Positions 21,636 through 27,721 of a stretch of DNA of 27,883 nt are shown one piece after another (the stretch's first letter is position 1; each line of letters begins with the position of its first letter). Under the pieces are notes generated by a model. That model ran no database searches. It worked only from the letters and a program-made list of their open reading frames with translations, and was not told the origin of the DNA. The stretch is from a virus. The stretch is from IMG/VR virus record IMGVR_UViG_3300025010_000203, positions 1 through 27,883 of that record; one strand, written 5' to 3'. Position numbers and translations under genes: made by a program.

Positions 21636-22062
21636 AAAAAACTTCCAGTCCATCTTCGGCAACTGGTTAAAAGAAAACAACCCGACACGAAGCGCAGTCT
21701 TTGAATTGAAGCTCGAAAAAGGAAAAAGCATACGCTTTGACGCAGTCAGAGAACACCAGCTCGTGAACTTGCTTGCGATAAAAAACGGCTGTGGATTTTA
21801 TTACAAGATAGTCGATTCGCCGATCACATTCTATGGCGGAAAAATGCGTTTTACGGCCACAAAACCGTATGATTGCCAGTATTTAGTGGGCATTGAGGCA
21901 TTTATTGTGGTTTTATTTTATGTGCCAAGACGACCTAAAAACGCAATATTTGTGGAGCCAGAGGCTTGGGAAAAAAAACAAAAAGAATTCGCAGAGCAGG
22001 GGCGCTTAAGCATACGAGAAAGCGAACTCCGAGAAATCGGTCAAGTTTATTTAATTAAATAA
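21628..22062 (+). CDS. RecU-like Holliday-junction resolvase / PD-(D/E)XK nuclease
   Basis: 144 aa from ATG 21628; an upstream GTG at 21607 would add seven residues. The pattern 'AVFELKLEKGKSIRFDAVREHQLVNLLAIKNGCGFYYKIVDSP' (E-x-K plus the EHQ helix), followed by 'TKPYDCQYLVGIEAFIVVLFY' and 'AIFVEPEAWEKKQ', matches RecU-type resolvases and related short endonucleases, which cut four-way junctions. The E.K pair sits where the PD-(D/E)XK catalytic residues would be. It fits the recombination operon. Length is shorter than Bacillus RecU (~200 aa). Confidence 0.7.
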   Translation: MLEKNFQSIFGNWLKENNPTRSAVFELKLEKGKSIRFDAVREHQLVNLLAIKNGCGFYYKIVDSPITFYGGKMRFTATKPYDCQYLVGIEAFIVVLFYVPRRPKNAIFVEPEAWEKKQKEFAEQGRLSIRESELREIGQVYLIK

Positions 22063-22076
22063 TGCAAAAAATTATG
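22048..22076 (+). repeat. 29-bp direct repeat, copy 2 (translation start region)
   Basis: An exact copy of 16458-16486, again spanning the start of a gene (ATG at 22062 and a second in-frame ATG at 22074). The shared 14-mer ATGCAAAAAATTAT also begins the HNH gene at 14833. Confidence 0.85.
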
Positions 22077-22598
22077 AAAAAGAAAAAAGTGGTGGCTCCC
22101 AAAGCGGAAGCGCCAAAAGAATTTTTAAATGAAGAAATCAAGCCGAACACGATCAAGGCAAAATTCAATTTGCAACAGCTGATCATGAAAGAACTGTCGT
22201 GGAAAATGAAAATTAAAGTCGAGGATATTCTCCCGAGAACGTATTATAAATACGCCATGGCGATGGTTTTTGACGAAGCACCATACGAGCGAAAAATAGC
22301 AGGACTCCAAGATGACATTCGAGATGTCCAAGACAGTCGGCAAAAACCGCTATTCGAATCAGAGAACCAAGACAAGATAACCGAGCTGGAAGAAGAAGTC
22401 GAGGAAGAAAAACGCCAGATGGAAGAACATCAAAAAGAATGCAAAGCCATAAAAATGCCAGCGACCGTGGAGGAATTGAAATATAGCGGAACTGATACGC
22501 TCCTGACGTTCAAAATCCCAGACACCAGCATAAACGAGCTCAATGAAAATAAATTAAAATTCGGTTACTACATAATCGAACTAACGCCAGAATTTTAA
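22062..22598 (+). CDS. Coiled-coil protein of unknown function
   Basis: 178 aa from ATG 22062; ATG 22074 is the alternative and both lie in the 29-bp repeat. After a Lys/Pro-rich start, residues 35-75 are globular (LIMKELSWKMKIKVEDILPRTYYKYAMAMVF). Residues about 75-130 form a charged coiled coil (KITELEEEVEEEKRQMEEHQKE). The C-terminus is a small beta unit (GTDTLLTFKIPDTSINELNENKLKFGYYIIELTPEF). The start overlaps the stop of the resolvase gene by 1 nt. It lies between recombination genes; no family is recognised. Confidence 0.6.
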   Translation: MQKIMKKKKVVAPKAEAPKEFLNEEIKPNTIKAKFNLQQLIMKELSWKMKIKVEDILPRTYYKYAMAMVFDEAPYERKIAGLQDDIRDVQDSRQKPLFESENQDKITELEEEVEEEKRQMEEHQKECKAIKMPATVEELKYSGTDTLLTFKIPDTSINELNENKLKFGYYIIELTPEF

Positions 22599-22602
22599 CT
22601 AT

Positions 22603-23061
22603 ATGGCAAAAATGAAATTAATATTTTACGGTGAATTAAAGAGCGGTGAATTTAAAATGAATGATCGTGATAAGTTTTTGAAATATATTGCAAAAATGGC
22701 AGACCCAAAAGACAACAGCAAACCAGTCAGAATACGCATGACCGTGGAAAAAGTCCGAAAAACACGCACAACCCCCCAGAATTCATACTACTGGGGAATA
22801 ATTGTAGCCATGGTGGCAGACGAAATTGGATATAACCCGTGGGAACGGCAGGAAGTCCACAATGCCCTGAAACAAGCCGTGAGGGGCATGGTGGGCGACC
22901 AGAGGCTCCCTGTGCCAGTTAGCACCTCCACGATGACTACAACCGAATTCAGCGAGTATGTGGAGGATTGTAGGCGGTGGGCTTCGCTCAACCTAAACAT
23001 AAATATCCCGAGTCCGAACGAGATTGAGCCAGCGGATTATGACACACAGTTTATGCACTAA
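22603..23061 (+). CDS. NinB-like recombination protein
   Basis: 152 aa. The motif 'KTRTTPQNSYYWGIIVAMVADEIGY' followed by 'VHNALKQAV', 'STSTMTTTEFSEYVEDCRRWASLNLNINIPSPNEI' is the signature layout of NinB/Orf-family proteins of lambdoid phages (QN..W near the middle, 'T.EF..Y...' and 'P.P' at the end), which promote homologous recombination by helping annealing or strand-exchange proteins load on DNA. Length fits the family. It ends the recombination operon, 31 nt before the next promoter's -10 region. Confidence 0.75.
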   Translation: MAKMKLIFYGELKSGEFKMNDRDKFLKYIAKMADPKDNSKPVRIRMTVEKVRKTRTTPQNSYYWGIIVAMVADEIGYNPWERQEVHNALKQAVRGMVGDQRLPVPVSTSTMTTTEFSEYVEDCRRWASLNLNINIPSPNEIEPADYDTQFMH

Positions 23062-23088
23062 AAAACGATAGCTATAAAATATTTTATT

Positions 23089-23097
23089 TGGTATAAT
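23089..23097 (+). promoter_or_regulatory. Extended -10 promoter before the replication attenuator
   Basis: TGGTATAAT (TG 23089-23090, TATAAT 23092-23097). No clear -35 at 17 nt. The predicted +1 is at or near 23104, which is the A of an ATG; the 6-nt spacing from TATAAT to ATG equals that at 14821-14833. Confidence 0.72.
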
Positions 23098-23103
23098 AAA
23101 ACC

Positions 23104-23217
23104 ATGCTTGTAAAAAAACCGTCAAAAATAAAAAATAGAAAGCTGATATCTGCAAACCGCTGGTTTTTACTTGACGGTGTTCCAACGAGGAGCAGATACC
23201 AGCTTTTTGTTTTTTAA
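23104..23217 (+). CDS. Possible 37-aa leader peptide
   Basis: An ATG at the predicted +1 opens 37 codons (MLVKKPSKIKNRKLISANRW, then a hydrophobic C-terminal part ending in LFVF) and stops with TAA at 23215-23217, inside the T-run of the terminator. It would be leaderless. Lys/Arg are enriched early. The frame coincides with an RNA element, so it may be a real leader peptide whose translation disrupts that structure, or chance. Coding is uncertain. Confidence 0.35.
   Translation: MLVKKPSKIKNRKLISANRWFLLDGVPTRSRYQLFVF
23118..23215 (+). ncRNA. Attenuator or small RNA with pseudoknot topology
   Basis: Helix 1: ACCGTCAA (23118-23125) with TTGACGGT (23171-23178), 8 bp. Helix 2: AAAGCTGATATCTGC (23139-23153) with GCAGATACCAGCTTT (23192-23206), 14 pairs and one A-C mismatch. 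Helix 3: AAACC/GGTTT with loop GCT (23154-23166). A T-rich run (23204-23215) follows helix 2, making it a terminator. Helices 1 and 2 interleave: either a pseudoknot or two mutually exclusive folds. Transcription would start near 23104 and stop just before the replication initiator ATG at 23226, so the element either controls readthrough into that operon or makes a ~112-nt RNA. Confidence 0.75.
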
Positions 23218-23225
23218 TTAAAAAT

Positions 23226-23972
23226 ATGCAAAATAATGGATGGATTAAGCTCCACAGGAAACTGAGAGAAAATCCGATATATAAAAACTCCAAAGCCGTG
23301 CATTGTTGGATAGAGTGCCTACTAAGAGCCAACCACAACAATGAAAGTTTTTATTTAGGCAGGAAGCAAATAGAATTAAAAAGCGGTGAATTTATCTTTG
23401 GTAGAGAGGAATTTGGTAAGGGTTTAGGCATTTCTGGCTCAACAATTTGGTTTTGGTTAAGGCGCTTTGAAGTTGACAGTATGGTTGACATCAAAAAAAC
23501 ATCAAAAGGTTGCTTATGTAAGATAAAAAACTGGGAAGAATTTCAAACAGTTGACAGCAATCTTGACAATAAAAAAACAGCAAATAAACAGCAAAAAAAC
23601 ACAGACAAGAATGATAAGAATGATAAGAAGATAAAGAAATATAATATTGCGACAAATGTCGCAGAGGGGGAAATAATCCCAGACATTTTAAAAGACAAAC
23701 AAAAACATATTCAAATAATTGGAATATACGCAAAAGCAAAAAAGATATATTTTGAAAACAAAGAGCAACAGCAATCTTTTATAAGGCGACACGTTCGGCC
23801 AGCCAAAAATTTATGCGGATATGATCCAAATAGAATAATAATCACAATGAAATATTTACTTGATCAAGCGGATTTTAAATGGACACTGGAAAGCGTGGGA
23901 AAATTTATTGATGAAGACTTAACAAAAACAACCATGAAAAAAAATAATAATTTAATAACATCTGTAATATGA
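23226..23972 (+). CDS. Replication initiator / replisome organiser with winged-helix N-terminus
   Basis: 248 aa. 'GWIKLHRKLRENPIYKNSKAVHCWIECLLRANHNNESFYLGRKQIELKSGEFIFGREEFGKGLGISGSTIWFWLRRFE' is the N-terminal wHTH of phage replisome organisers (GWIKL.R.....P......W..LL..A, GEFI.GR..L....G.S.STV...L..L). Then comes a polar Asn/Lys-rich linker and a C-terminal helical part (ENKEQQQSFIRRHVRPAKNLCGYDPNRIIITMKYLL). Such proteins bind the origin and load helicase. It follows the RNA element and terminator; its stop overlaps the next ATG (ATGA). An origin may lie inside the linker region but no iterons are evident. Confidence 0.75.
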   Translation: MQNNGWIKLHRKLRENPIYKNSKAVHCWIECLLRANHNNESFYLGRKQIELKSGEFIFGREEFGKGLGISGSTIWFWLRRFEVDSMVDIKKTSKGCLCKIKNWEEFQTVDSNLDNKKTANKQQKNTDKNDKNDKKIKKYNIATNVAEGEIIPDILKDKQKHIQIIGIYAKAKKIYFENKEQQQSFIRRHVRPAKNLCGYDPNRIIITMKYLLDQADFKWTLESVGKFIDEDLTKTTMKKNNNLITSVI

Positions 23973-24454
23973 CAATGATTTTAAAAACAATGGATGGTAA
24001 TCGGTTTGAGATTACCGACCAAGAGTATCAAAACTTAAATGCAACCAGTAGCCAGCTGGCACATTTCCCATCAATAAACACTGTAATCAATAAAAACCGC
24101 ATTGAAAGTATCTACCCCAAAAGCACAGCCGATGATGTCGAAGCCAGAAAAGCACAACAAACAGGTGTGCTTCATGACGGCACAAAAGTAATAAGACGGT
24201 TCGGCGAATGGGTGGTGGCAGGTGAAACAGCGATAGATGATAACGGAAACTATGTTCCGATAAAGCTAAATAAAGATTATTACCCAGAGGTGGCACGAGA
24301 TTGTGTGGCGACCGAAGCAGAATATAAAAAGGTTTTAGCAGGCGAGAAATATTACGAATTAGTTGGATATGATCCAGAAAGAAAAAAAAGAGAAAGCGCA
24401 GAAACGAAATCAATCGGCGACATAATAAAAGATAAACAGAAAAGACTTGCGTGA
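23969..24454 (+). CDS. Hypothetical protein co-translated with the replication initiator
   Basis: 161 aa, ATGA overlap with the initiator; an in-frame ATG at 23975 is an alternative start. Residues 1-50 look like a small beta unit (MILKTMDGNRFEITDQEYQNLN), residues 60-110 a second (GTKVIRRFGEWVVAGETAIDDNGNYVPIKLN), and the C-terminus is charged helix (ERKKRESAETKSIGDIIKDKQKRLA). Soluble. Proximity suggests a replication role; no family is recognised. Confidence 0.62.
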   Translation: MTMILKTMDGNRFEITDQEYQNLNATSSQLAHFPSINTVINKNRIESIYPKSTADDVEARKAQQTGVLHDGTKVIRRFGEWVVAGETAIDDNGNYVPIKLNKDYYPEVARDCVATEAEYKKVLAGEKYYELVGYDPERKKRESAETKSIGDIIKDKQKRLA

Positions 24455-24465
24455 TTTGGTAAATA

Positions 24466-24486
24466 TGATATAATAAATGATATAAT
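24466..24486 (+). promoter_or_regulatory. Tandem extended -10 elements
   Basis: TGATATAATAA occurs twice, at 24466-24476 and 24478-24488, giving two consecutive TGnTATAAT elements (TATAAT at 24469-24474 and 24481-24486) 12 nt apart. A weak -35 candidate (TTGCGT, 24447-24452) lies 16 nt before the first. The second would start transcription about 11 nt before the next ATG. Confidence 0.7.
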
Positions 24487-24503
24487 AATAAACTGTGGAT
24501 AAA

Positions 24504-24722
24504 ATGAAAAATAAATTTTTAGGAATAGCTTCAATTTTAATAACGACAGCGATATTGACCGCAACAGGATATGCGTTCGCTGAATATACAAAAACAACCG
24601 TGAGTGTTCCACTGAGCCTTGAAATCAGTACCACGACAGATGAAGTGTTTATAGCGACCAATGGTCGTGTTTATATAACGACAGGAAACAAAGTTTTTAG
24701 AAACAATGTCGCCTGCGAATAA
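24504..24722 (+). CDS. Small exported protein with its own promoters
   Basis: 72 aa. Residues 1-25 are a typical signal peptide: MKNK, hydrophobic core LGIASILITTAILTATGYAFA, with AFA as a likely cleavage site. The mature part (about 47 aa) is Thr/Val-rich with strand-like stretches (KTTVSVPLSLEISTTTDEVFIATNGRVYITTGNKVF) and one Cys near the end. A GTG at 24495 would add three residues. Two stacked -10 elements just upstream suggest strong independent expression. It may act at the cell surface, for example in superinfection exclusion, but that is speculation. Confidence 0.7.
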   Translation: MKNKFLGIASILITTAILTATGYAFAEYTKTTVSVPLSLEISTTTDEVFIATNGRVYITTGNKVFRNNVACE

Positions 24723-24731
24723 TTTAATCAA

Positions 24732-24827
24732 ATGGGAAAAACAGTGAAAGCCGTCAAGACGGCAAAGCCAGCAGTCAAGACCGCAAAGAAAGCGCCAGTC
24801 AAAAAGACTGCTAAAAAGGCTAAATAA
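24732..24827 (+). CDS. 31-aa histone-H1-like basic peptide
   Basis: The peptide MGKTVKAVKTAKPAVKTAKK and following AP.KKTAKKAK is built almost wholly of Lys, Ala, Pro, Val and Thr, the composition of histone-H1 C-terminal tails and bacterial H1-like proteins. It would bind DNA by charge and lacks any folded core. It begins 9 nt after the exported protein's stop and ends 2 nt before a hairpin. It could compact or shield phage DNA. The codon repetition (GTCAAG, AAGCC-type) is low-complexity but not a simple tandem repeat. Confidence 0.65.
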   Translation: MGKTVKAVKTAKPAVKTAKKAPVKKTAKKAK

Positions 24828-24829
24828 AA

Positions 24830-24848
24830 AAAGAGGCTAGTCCTCTTT
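24830..24848 (+). terminator. Hairpin between the H1-like peptide and the tRNA
   Basis: AAAGAGG (24830-24836), loop CTAGT, CCTCTTT (24842-24848): a 7-bp stem ending in TTT directly before the tRNA 5' end. It may be a weak terminator or a processing signal for the tRNA. Confidence 0.6.
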
Positions 24849-24920
24849 ACCCGAGGAGTCCAAGGCTGGCAGTTTTCTCTCCAAAAGAAAAAGCGGTGCG
24901 TTCGATTCGCACATCGGGTG
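24849..24920 (+). tRNA. tRNA-Trp-like gene, anticodon CCA, poor D-arm
   Basis: Acceptor ACCCGAG (24849-24855) pairs with ATCGGGT (24913-24919), 6 of 7. The anticodon stem is TTTCT/AGAAA with the 7-nt loop CTCCAAA (24879-24885), identical to the loop of E. coli tRNA-Trp, so anticodon CCA. The variable loop is 5 nt. The T-arm GTGCG-TTCGATT-CGCAC (24896-24912) is perfect. No CCA tail is encoded. The D-arm (24856-24873) has the right length but pairs badly and position 8 is G rather than T. It may be degenerate, or a tRNA mimic. Confidence 0.65.
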
Positions 24921-24935
24921 CTAATAAAAAAAACT

Positions 24936-26273
24936 ATGTACAAAGGAATTGAAAAATTTGAAAAACTGGAAGTAGAAAAAATCAGAGTAGACGAATACAA
25001 CCCAAGAAAGATAAGCGCCTCACAATTTGAAAAATTAAAGAAAAATGTAGGCGAAGAATTTGGATTTGTGGAACCGCTTATTTTAAACAGCAACCCGAAA
25101 CGCAGAAATATTTTAATCAGCGGACACCAGCGCCTGAAAGCGATAAAAGAATTAGGCTTCACGGAAGTAATGGTCGGATATATAAACCTGACAATGGATC
25201 GGGAAAAAGCATTGAACATCGCCATGAACAGAATATCGGGCGAATGGGATGAGGACTTGCTGGCGCAACTTTTAGCAACCATCAAAGACGATATCGACAA
25301 AACAGGTTTTGAAGCAAGTGAAATAACCAGACTACTCGACAAACTTCTTGAGCAAGACCCCGAGGATGAATTCCAGCCAGAGCCTCCAAAAAATCCGAAA
25401 GCGAGAATGGGATATACGTACAAACTTGGAAGACACACGCTCATGTGTGGCGATGCCACAAAAGCCGAAGACGTAAAGAAACTGATGGGAGGAAAGATGG
25501 CGCAAATGATATTCACCGATCCGCCGTATAATGTTGACTACCAAGGCGGTATGGGAACTCACGAGCAAAACAAGCGAGAGGGAATCATGAACGATAAAAT
25601 GACGAAGACGGCGTTCTACACTTTCCTGAAATTATCAATCGGCAATATGCTGAATTATTGCGAGGGCGTTGTGTATATTTGCATGAGCTCAACCGAGCTG
25701 GACACACTCAAGACAGCGTTTGAAGAAACAGGCGGACACTTCCAAAGCTTCCTGATTTGGGTAAAAAATACATTTACGCTAAGCCGAGCGGACTGGCAAA
25801 ACCAATATGAACCGATCCTGTATGGGTGGAAAGACGGCGTGGTAAACCATTATTTTGTCGGCCACAGAGATGAGGGCAACGTATGGCAGAACCTTGAACA
25901 GCTAAAACCGAAAGTTGATGAAGACGGAAAAATGAGCCTGCGCCTTGGTGAATACCACATCGTGCTTGACCAAGTTGTGACTGGAAAAATTTGCGTGAAG
26001 AAAGAGCAGACCGATATTTGGAAAGAAAAGAAGCCGACCAAAAGCGATCTACATCCCACGATGAAACCGATACGCCTAGTCCAGAAAGCGCTAAAAGCCA
26101 GTAGCAAGCGAGATGACATAGTCCTCGACCCATTTGGCGGAAGTGGAAGCACCTTGATAGCCTGCGAAAAATCAGAAAGAACGTGTTATATGATGGAGCT
26201 AGACCCAGGATATATTGATGTAATAATTGCTCGCTGGGAACAACTTACAAACCAGAAAGCAGTAAAATTATGA
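24936..26273 (+). CDS. ParB-domain/DNA methyltransferase fusion
   Basis: 445 aa from ATG 24936 (a GTG inside the tRNA would add six residues). Residues 1-135 are a ParB/Srx-like domain (VDEYNPRKISASQFEKLKKNV, FVEPLIL, ISGHQRLKAIKELGF with GHQR at 63-66). Residues about 160-445 are a DNA methyltransferase with motif IV TDPPYNVDY (DPPY 195-198) before motif I DPFGGSGS (398-405). That order is the beta class, which makes N6-methyladenine or N4-methylcytosine. This fusion is common in phages and may protect phage DNA from host nucleases. A linker with acidic and Pro residues joins the two. The target sequence cannot be read from the protein. Confidence 0.88.
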   Translation: MYKGIEKFEKLEVEKIRVDEYNPRKISASQFEKLKKNVGEEFGFVEPLILNSNPKRRNILISGHQRLKAIKELGFTEVMVGYINLTMDREKALNIAMNRISGEWDEDLLAQLLATIKDDIDKTGFEASEITRLLDKLLEQDPEDEFQPEPPKNPKARMGYTYKLGRHTLMCGDATKAEDVKKLMGGKMAQMIFTDPPYNVDYQGGMGTHEQNKREGIMNDKMTKTAFYTFLKLSIGNMLNYCEGVVYICMSSTELDTLKTAFEETGGHFQSFLIWVKNTFTLSRADWQNQYEPILYGWKDGVVNHYFVGHRDEGNVWQNLEQLKPKVDEDGKMSLRLGEYHIVLDQVVTGKICVKKEQTDIWKEKKPTKSDLHPTMKPIRLVQKALKASSKRDDIVLDPFGGSGSTLIACEKSERTCYMMELDPGYIDVIIARWEQLTNQKAVKL

Positions 26274-26464
26274 ATATAATAAATGACAAATTCCCAGACG
26301 GGAAACTAAACGCCGATGACGATGGTGCAACACATATTGCGATGTTTATAAAAGACGGCAGGATAGTATTTGACTTTATGAAACCAGTAACGTGGTTTGC
26401 TTTAGACAAAGAATCCGCTCAGAAATTGGTAAAACGAATTGAAAATTATATTGAAAAAATATGA
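26270..26464 (+). CDS. Small protein coupled to the methyltransferase
   Basis: 64 aa. The ATG overlaps the methyltransferase stop (ATGA). Strand-rich start (NADDDGATHIAMFIKDGRIVFDFMKPVTWFALD), then a C-terminal helix ([18 protein letters not shown]). No Cys, no membrane helix. It may be an accessory protein, but no family is recognised. Confidence 0.6.
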   Translation: MNIINDKFPDGKLNADDDGATHIAMFIKDGRIVFDFMKPVTWFALDKESAQKLVKRIENYIEKI

Positions 26465-26547
26465 GCGATGAAGAAATGAAAATAATCGAAAAAATGGAAA
26501 AATACGGTGGAAGTTTTGTGAAAGCGTTTACAATTAATAATATATGA
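26461..26547 (+). CDS. 28-aa peptide in an ATGA-overlap chain
   Basis: [28 protein letters not shown]. It begins in an ATGA overlap with the preceding gene and ends in another with the HNH gene, which is the main evidence that it is translated. Helical first half. It may serve only to couple translation. Confidence 0.42.
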   Translation: MSDEEMKIIEKMEKYGGSFVKAFTINNI

Positions 26548-26951
26548 CCAAAGTTGGATATAAACAAACAGAAGAACATAAAAGAAGGACTGGTGATGGA
26601 AACAGAGGTAAGAAAAGGTCGAAAGAACAAATAAAGAGAATGAGTGATTTTGCTAAAAGTAGGCTAGGCAAGGAGTCGTCAAATTGGAAAGGCGGAATAC
26701 AAAAAAATAAAGCTGGTTATGTTTTAATTTATTCTCCAGACCACCCACACGCCAACTCTCATAAACAGGTACTTAAGCACCGTTTAGTAATGGAAGAATA
26801 CTTAGGCAGATATCTAAAGAAAAATGAAATTGTTCACCACAAGAACGCTATTAAAGACGATAACAGAATTGAAAATTTGGAACTGGTTGGAAACCCACAC
26901 CTTGGTAAGATCCAGTGTCCACATTGTCAAAAAGAATTTTTAATAGCTTGA
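26544..26951 (+). CDS. HNH homing endonuclease with NUMOD3-like N-terminus
   Basis: 135 aa. The N-terminus ([42 protein letters not shown]) matches NUMOD3-type DNA-binding repeats. The HNH core is [36 protein letters not shown] (H79, H98, H99, N111). A CPHC at residues 125-128 follows, half a zinc knuckle. It starts by ATGA overlap with the small peptide gene, so it has settled downstream of the methyltransferase operon. It is unrelated in sequence outside the HNH core to the two other HNH proteins here. Confidence 0.85.
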   Translation: MTKVGYKQTEEHKRRTGDGNRGKKRSKEQIKRMSDFAKSRLGKESSNWKGGIQKNKAGYVLIYSPDHPHANSHKQVLKHRLVMEEYLGRYLKKNEIVHHKNAIKDDNRIENLELVGNPHLGKIQCPHCQKEFLIA

Positions 26952-27031
26952 TAAAGCCGATAGTATAAATTTTCAAATATTAAAAAAAATTATTCTCATA
27001 ATATCAGGAAGAATATAAAAATTTTTAAAAT

Positions 27032-27190
27032 ATGAATTCTAAATACGCTAAAAAATTAAGGCAATTCAGTCGGCGCAGTCTAGCAGACTTCGGCAAGCAA
27101 GCCTTTTTAGAAATGATGAATTATTGTCCTTGGTATATTCCGAAGTGGGTATGGAAGCGAGCGGTGGCCAAGACGATGGAAAAACTGTAA
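27032..27190 (+). CDS. Small basic protein, aromatic-rich
   Basis: 52 aa: MNSKYAKKLRQFSRRSLADF, then MMNYCPWYIPKWVWKRAVAKTMEKL. Strongly basic with a Trp/Tyr/Pro-rich middle, so possibly membrane- or nucleic-acid-associated. The leader AAAAATTTTTAAAATATG matches the genome's start context. It follows an 80-nt gap with no evident promoter and abuts the HNH gene (0 nt). Confidence 0.55.
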   Translation: MNSKYAKKLRQFSRRSLADFGKQAFLEMMNYCPWYIPKWVWKRAVAKTMEKL

Positions 27191-27721
27191 ATGGAAATAT
27201 GGAAAAAAATAGAAAATTATCCGTACTATAGGATTTCTGACAAAGGAAGAATAAAAGTGATAGACAGAGAAGTGAGAGTGACTAATAATAAAATAGCGAT
27301 AAGAAAGGAAAAAGTGATGGTTAGTGTTATTACGAAATTTGGATATAAGAGAGTCGGGTTGACAAACCAAGGCAGAAAAAAATTATTTTATATACACGTT
27401 CTTGTGGCTAAGGCTTTTATAAAAAACCAAAGAAACAAAAAACAGGTTAACCATAAAGACGGAAATAAAATTAACAATATAGTATCAAATTTAGAATGGG
27501 TGACACCAAAGGAAAACACAGAACACGCATTTAAAAATAATTTAAGAAAAGGTAATAACCTAGGTGAAAAAAATTACTTTAGTAAACTTACCGAAATTGA
27601 TATTTTAAACATAAGACAGCGCAAAAACGAAAGCAAAAAAAAGATATCGGTCGATTATGCAGTAAATACAAAAACAATTTATAATATATTAACCAAGAAG
27701 ACTTGGAAACACATAATATGA
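27191..27721 (+). CDS. HNH homing endonuclease, NUMOD4 type with C-terminal HTH
   Basis: 176 aa. NUMOD4 start (EIWKKIENYPYYRISDKGRIKVIDREV), GYKRVGLTNQGRKK, HNH core IHVLVAKAFI (H69), QVNHKDGNKINNIVSNLEWVTPKEN (H88) and EHAF (H112). The C-terminal residues 130-172 (FSKLTEIDILNIRQ ... VDYAVNTKTIYNILTKKTW) form an IENR/NUMOD1-like HTH that would recognise the target. The stop TGA overlaps the ssb ATG (ATGA), so it inserted precisely before ssb without damage. Such elements often target a conserved gene nearby; ssb is a candidate. Confidence 0.88.
   Translation: MEIWKKIENYPYYRISDKGRIKVIDREVRVTNNKIAIRKEKVMVSVITKFGYKRVGLTNQGRKKLFYIHVLVAKAFIKNQRNKKQVNHKDGNKINNIVSNLEWVTPKENTEHAFKNNLRKGNNLGEKNYFSKLTEIDILNIRQRKNESKKKISVDYAVNTKTIYNILTKKTWKHII

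Noticed and set aside
24849-24920. UGA or UAA recoding linked to the tRNA gene and the internal TAA at 18711
   Set aside because: The anticodon is CCA, which reads UGG only. TAA and TGA end many genes in ATGA-type junctions, so there is no general reassignment.
24428-25516. Long minus-strand ORFs opposite the plus-strand genes (for example 24728-25516)
   Set aside because: They mirror real plus-strand genes, lack recognisable motifs, and have Ser/Phe/Leu-rich composition typical of antisense frames of AT-rich coding DNA.
26952-27031. Promoter in the 80-nt gap before the 52-aa gene
   Set aside because: TTGATA (26948) and TATAAA (26964) are only about 10 nt apart, and no properly spaced hexamers were found.
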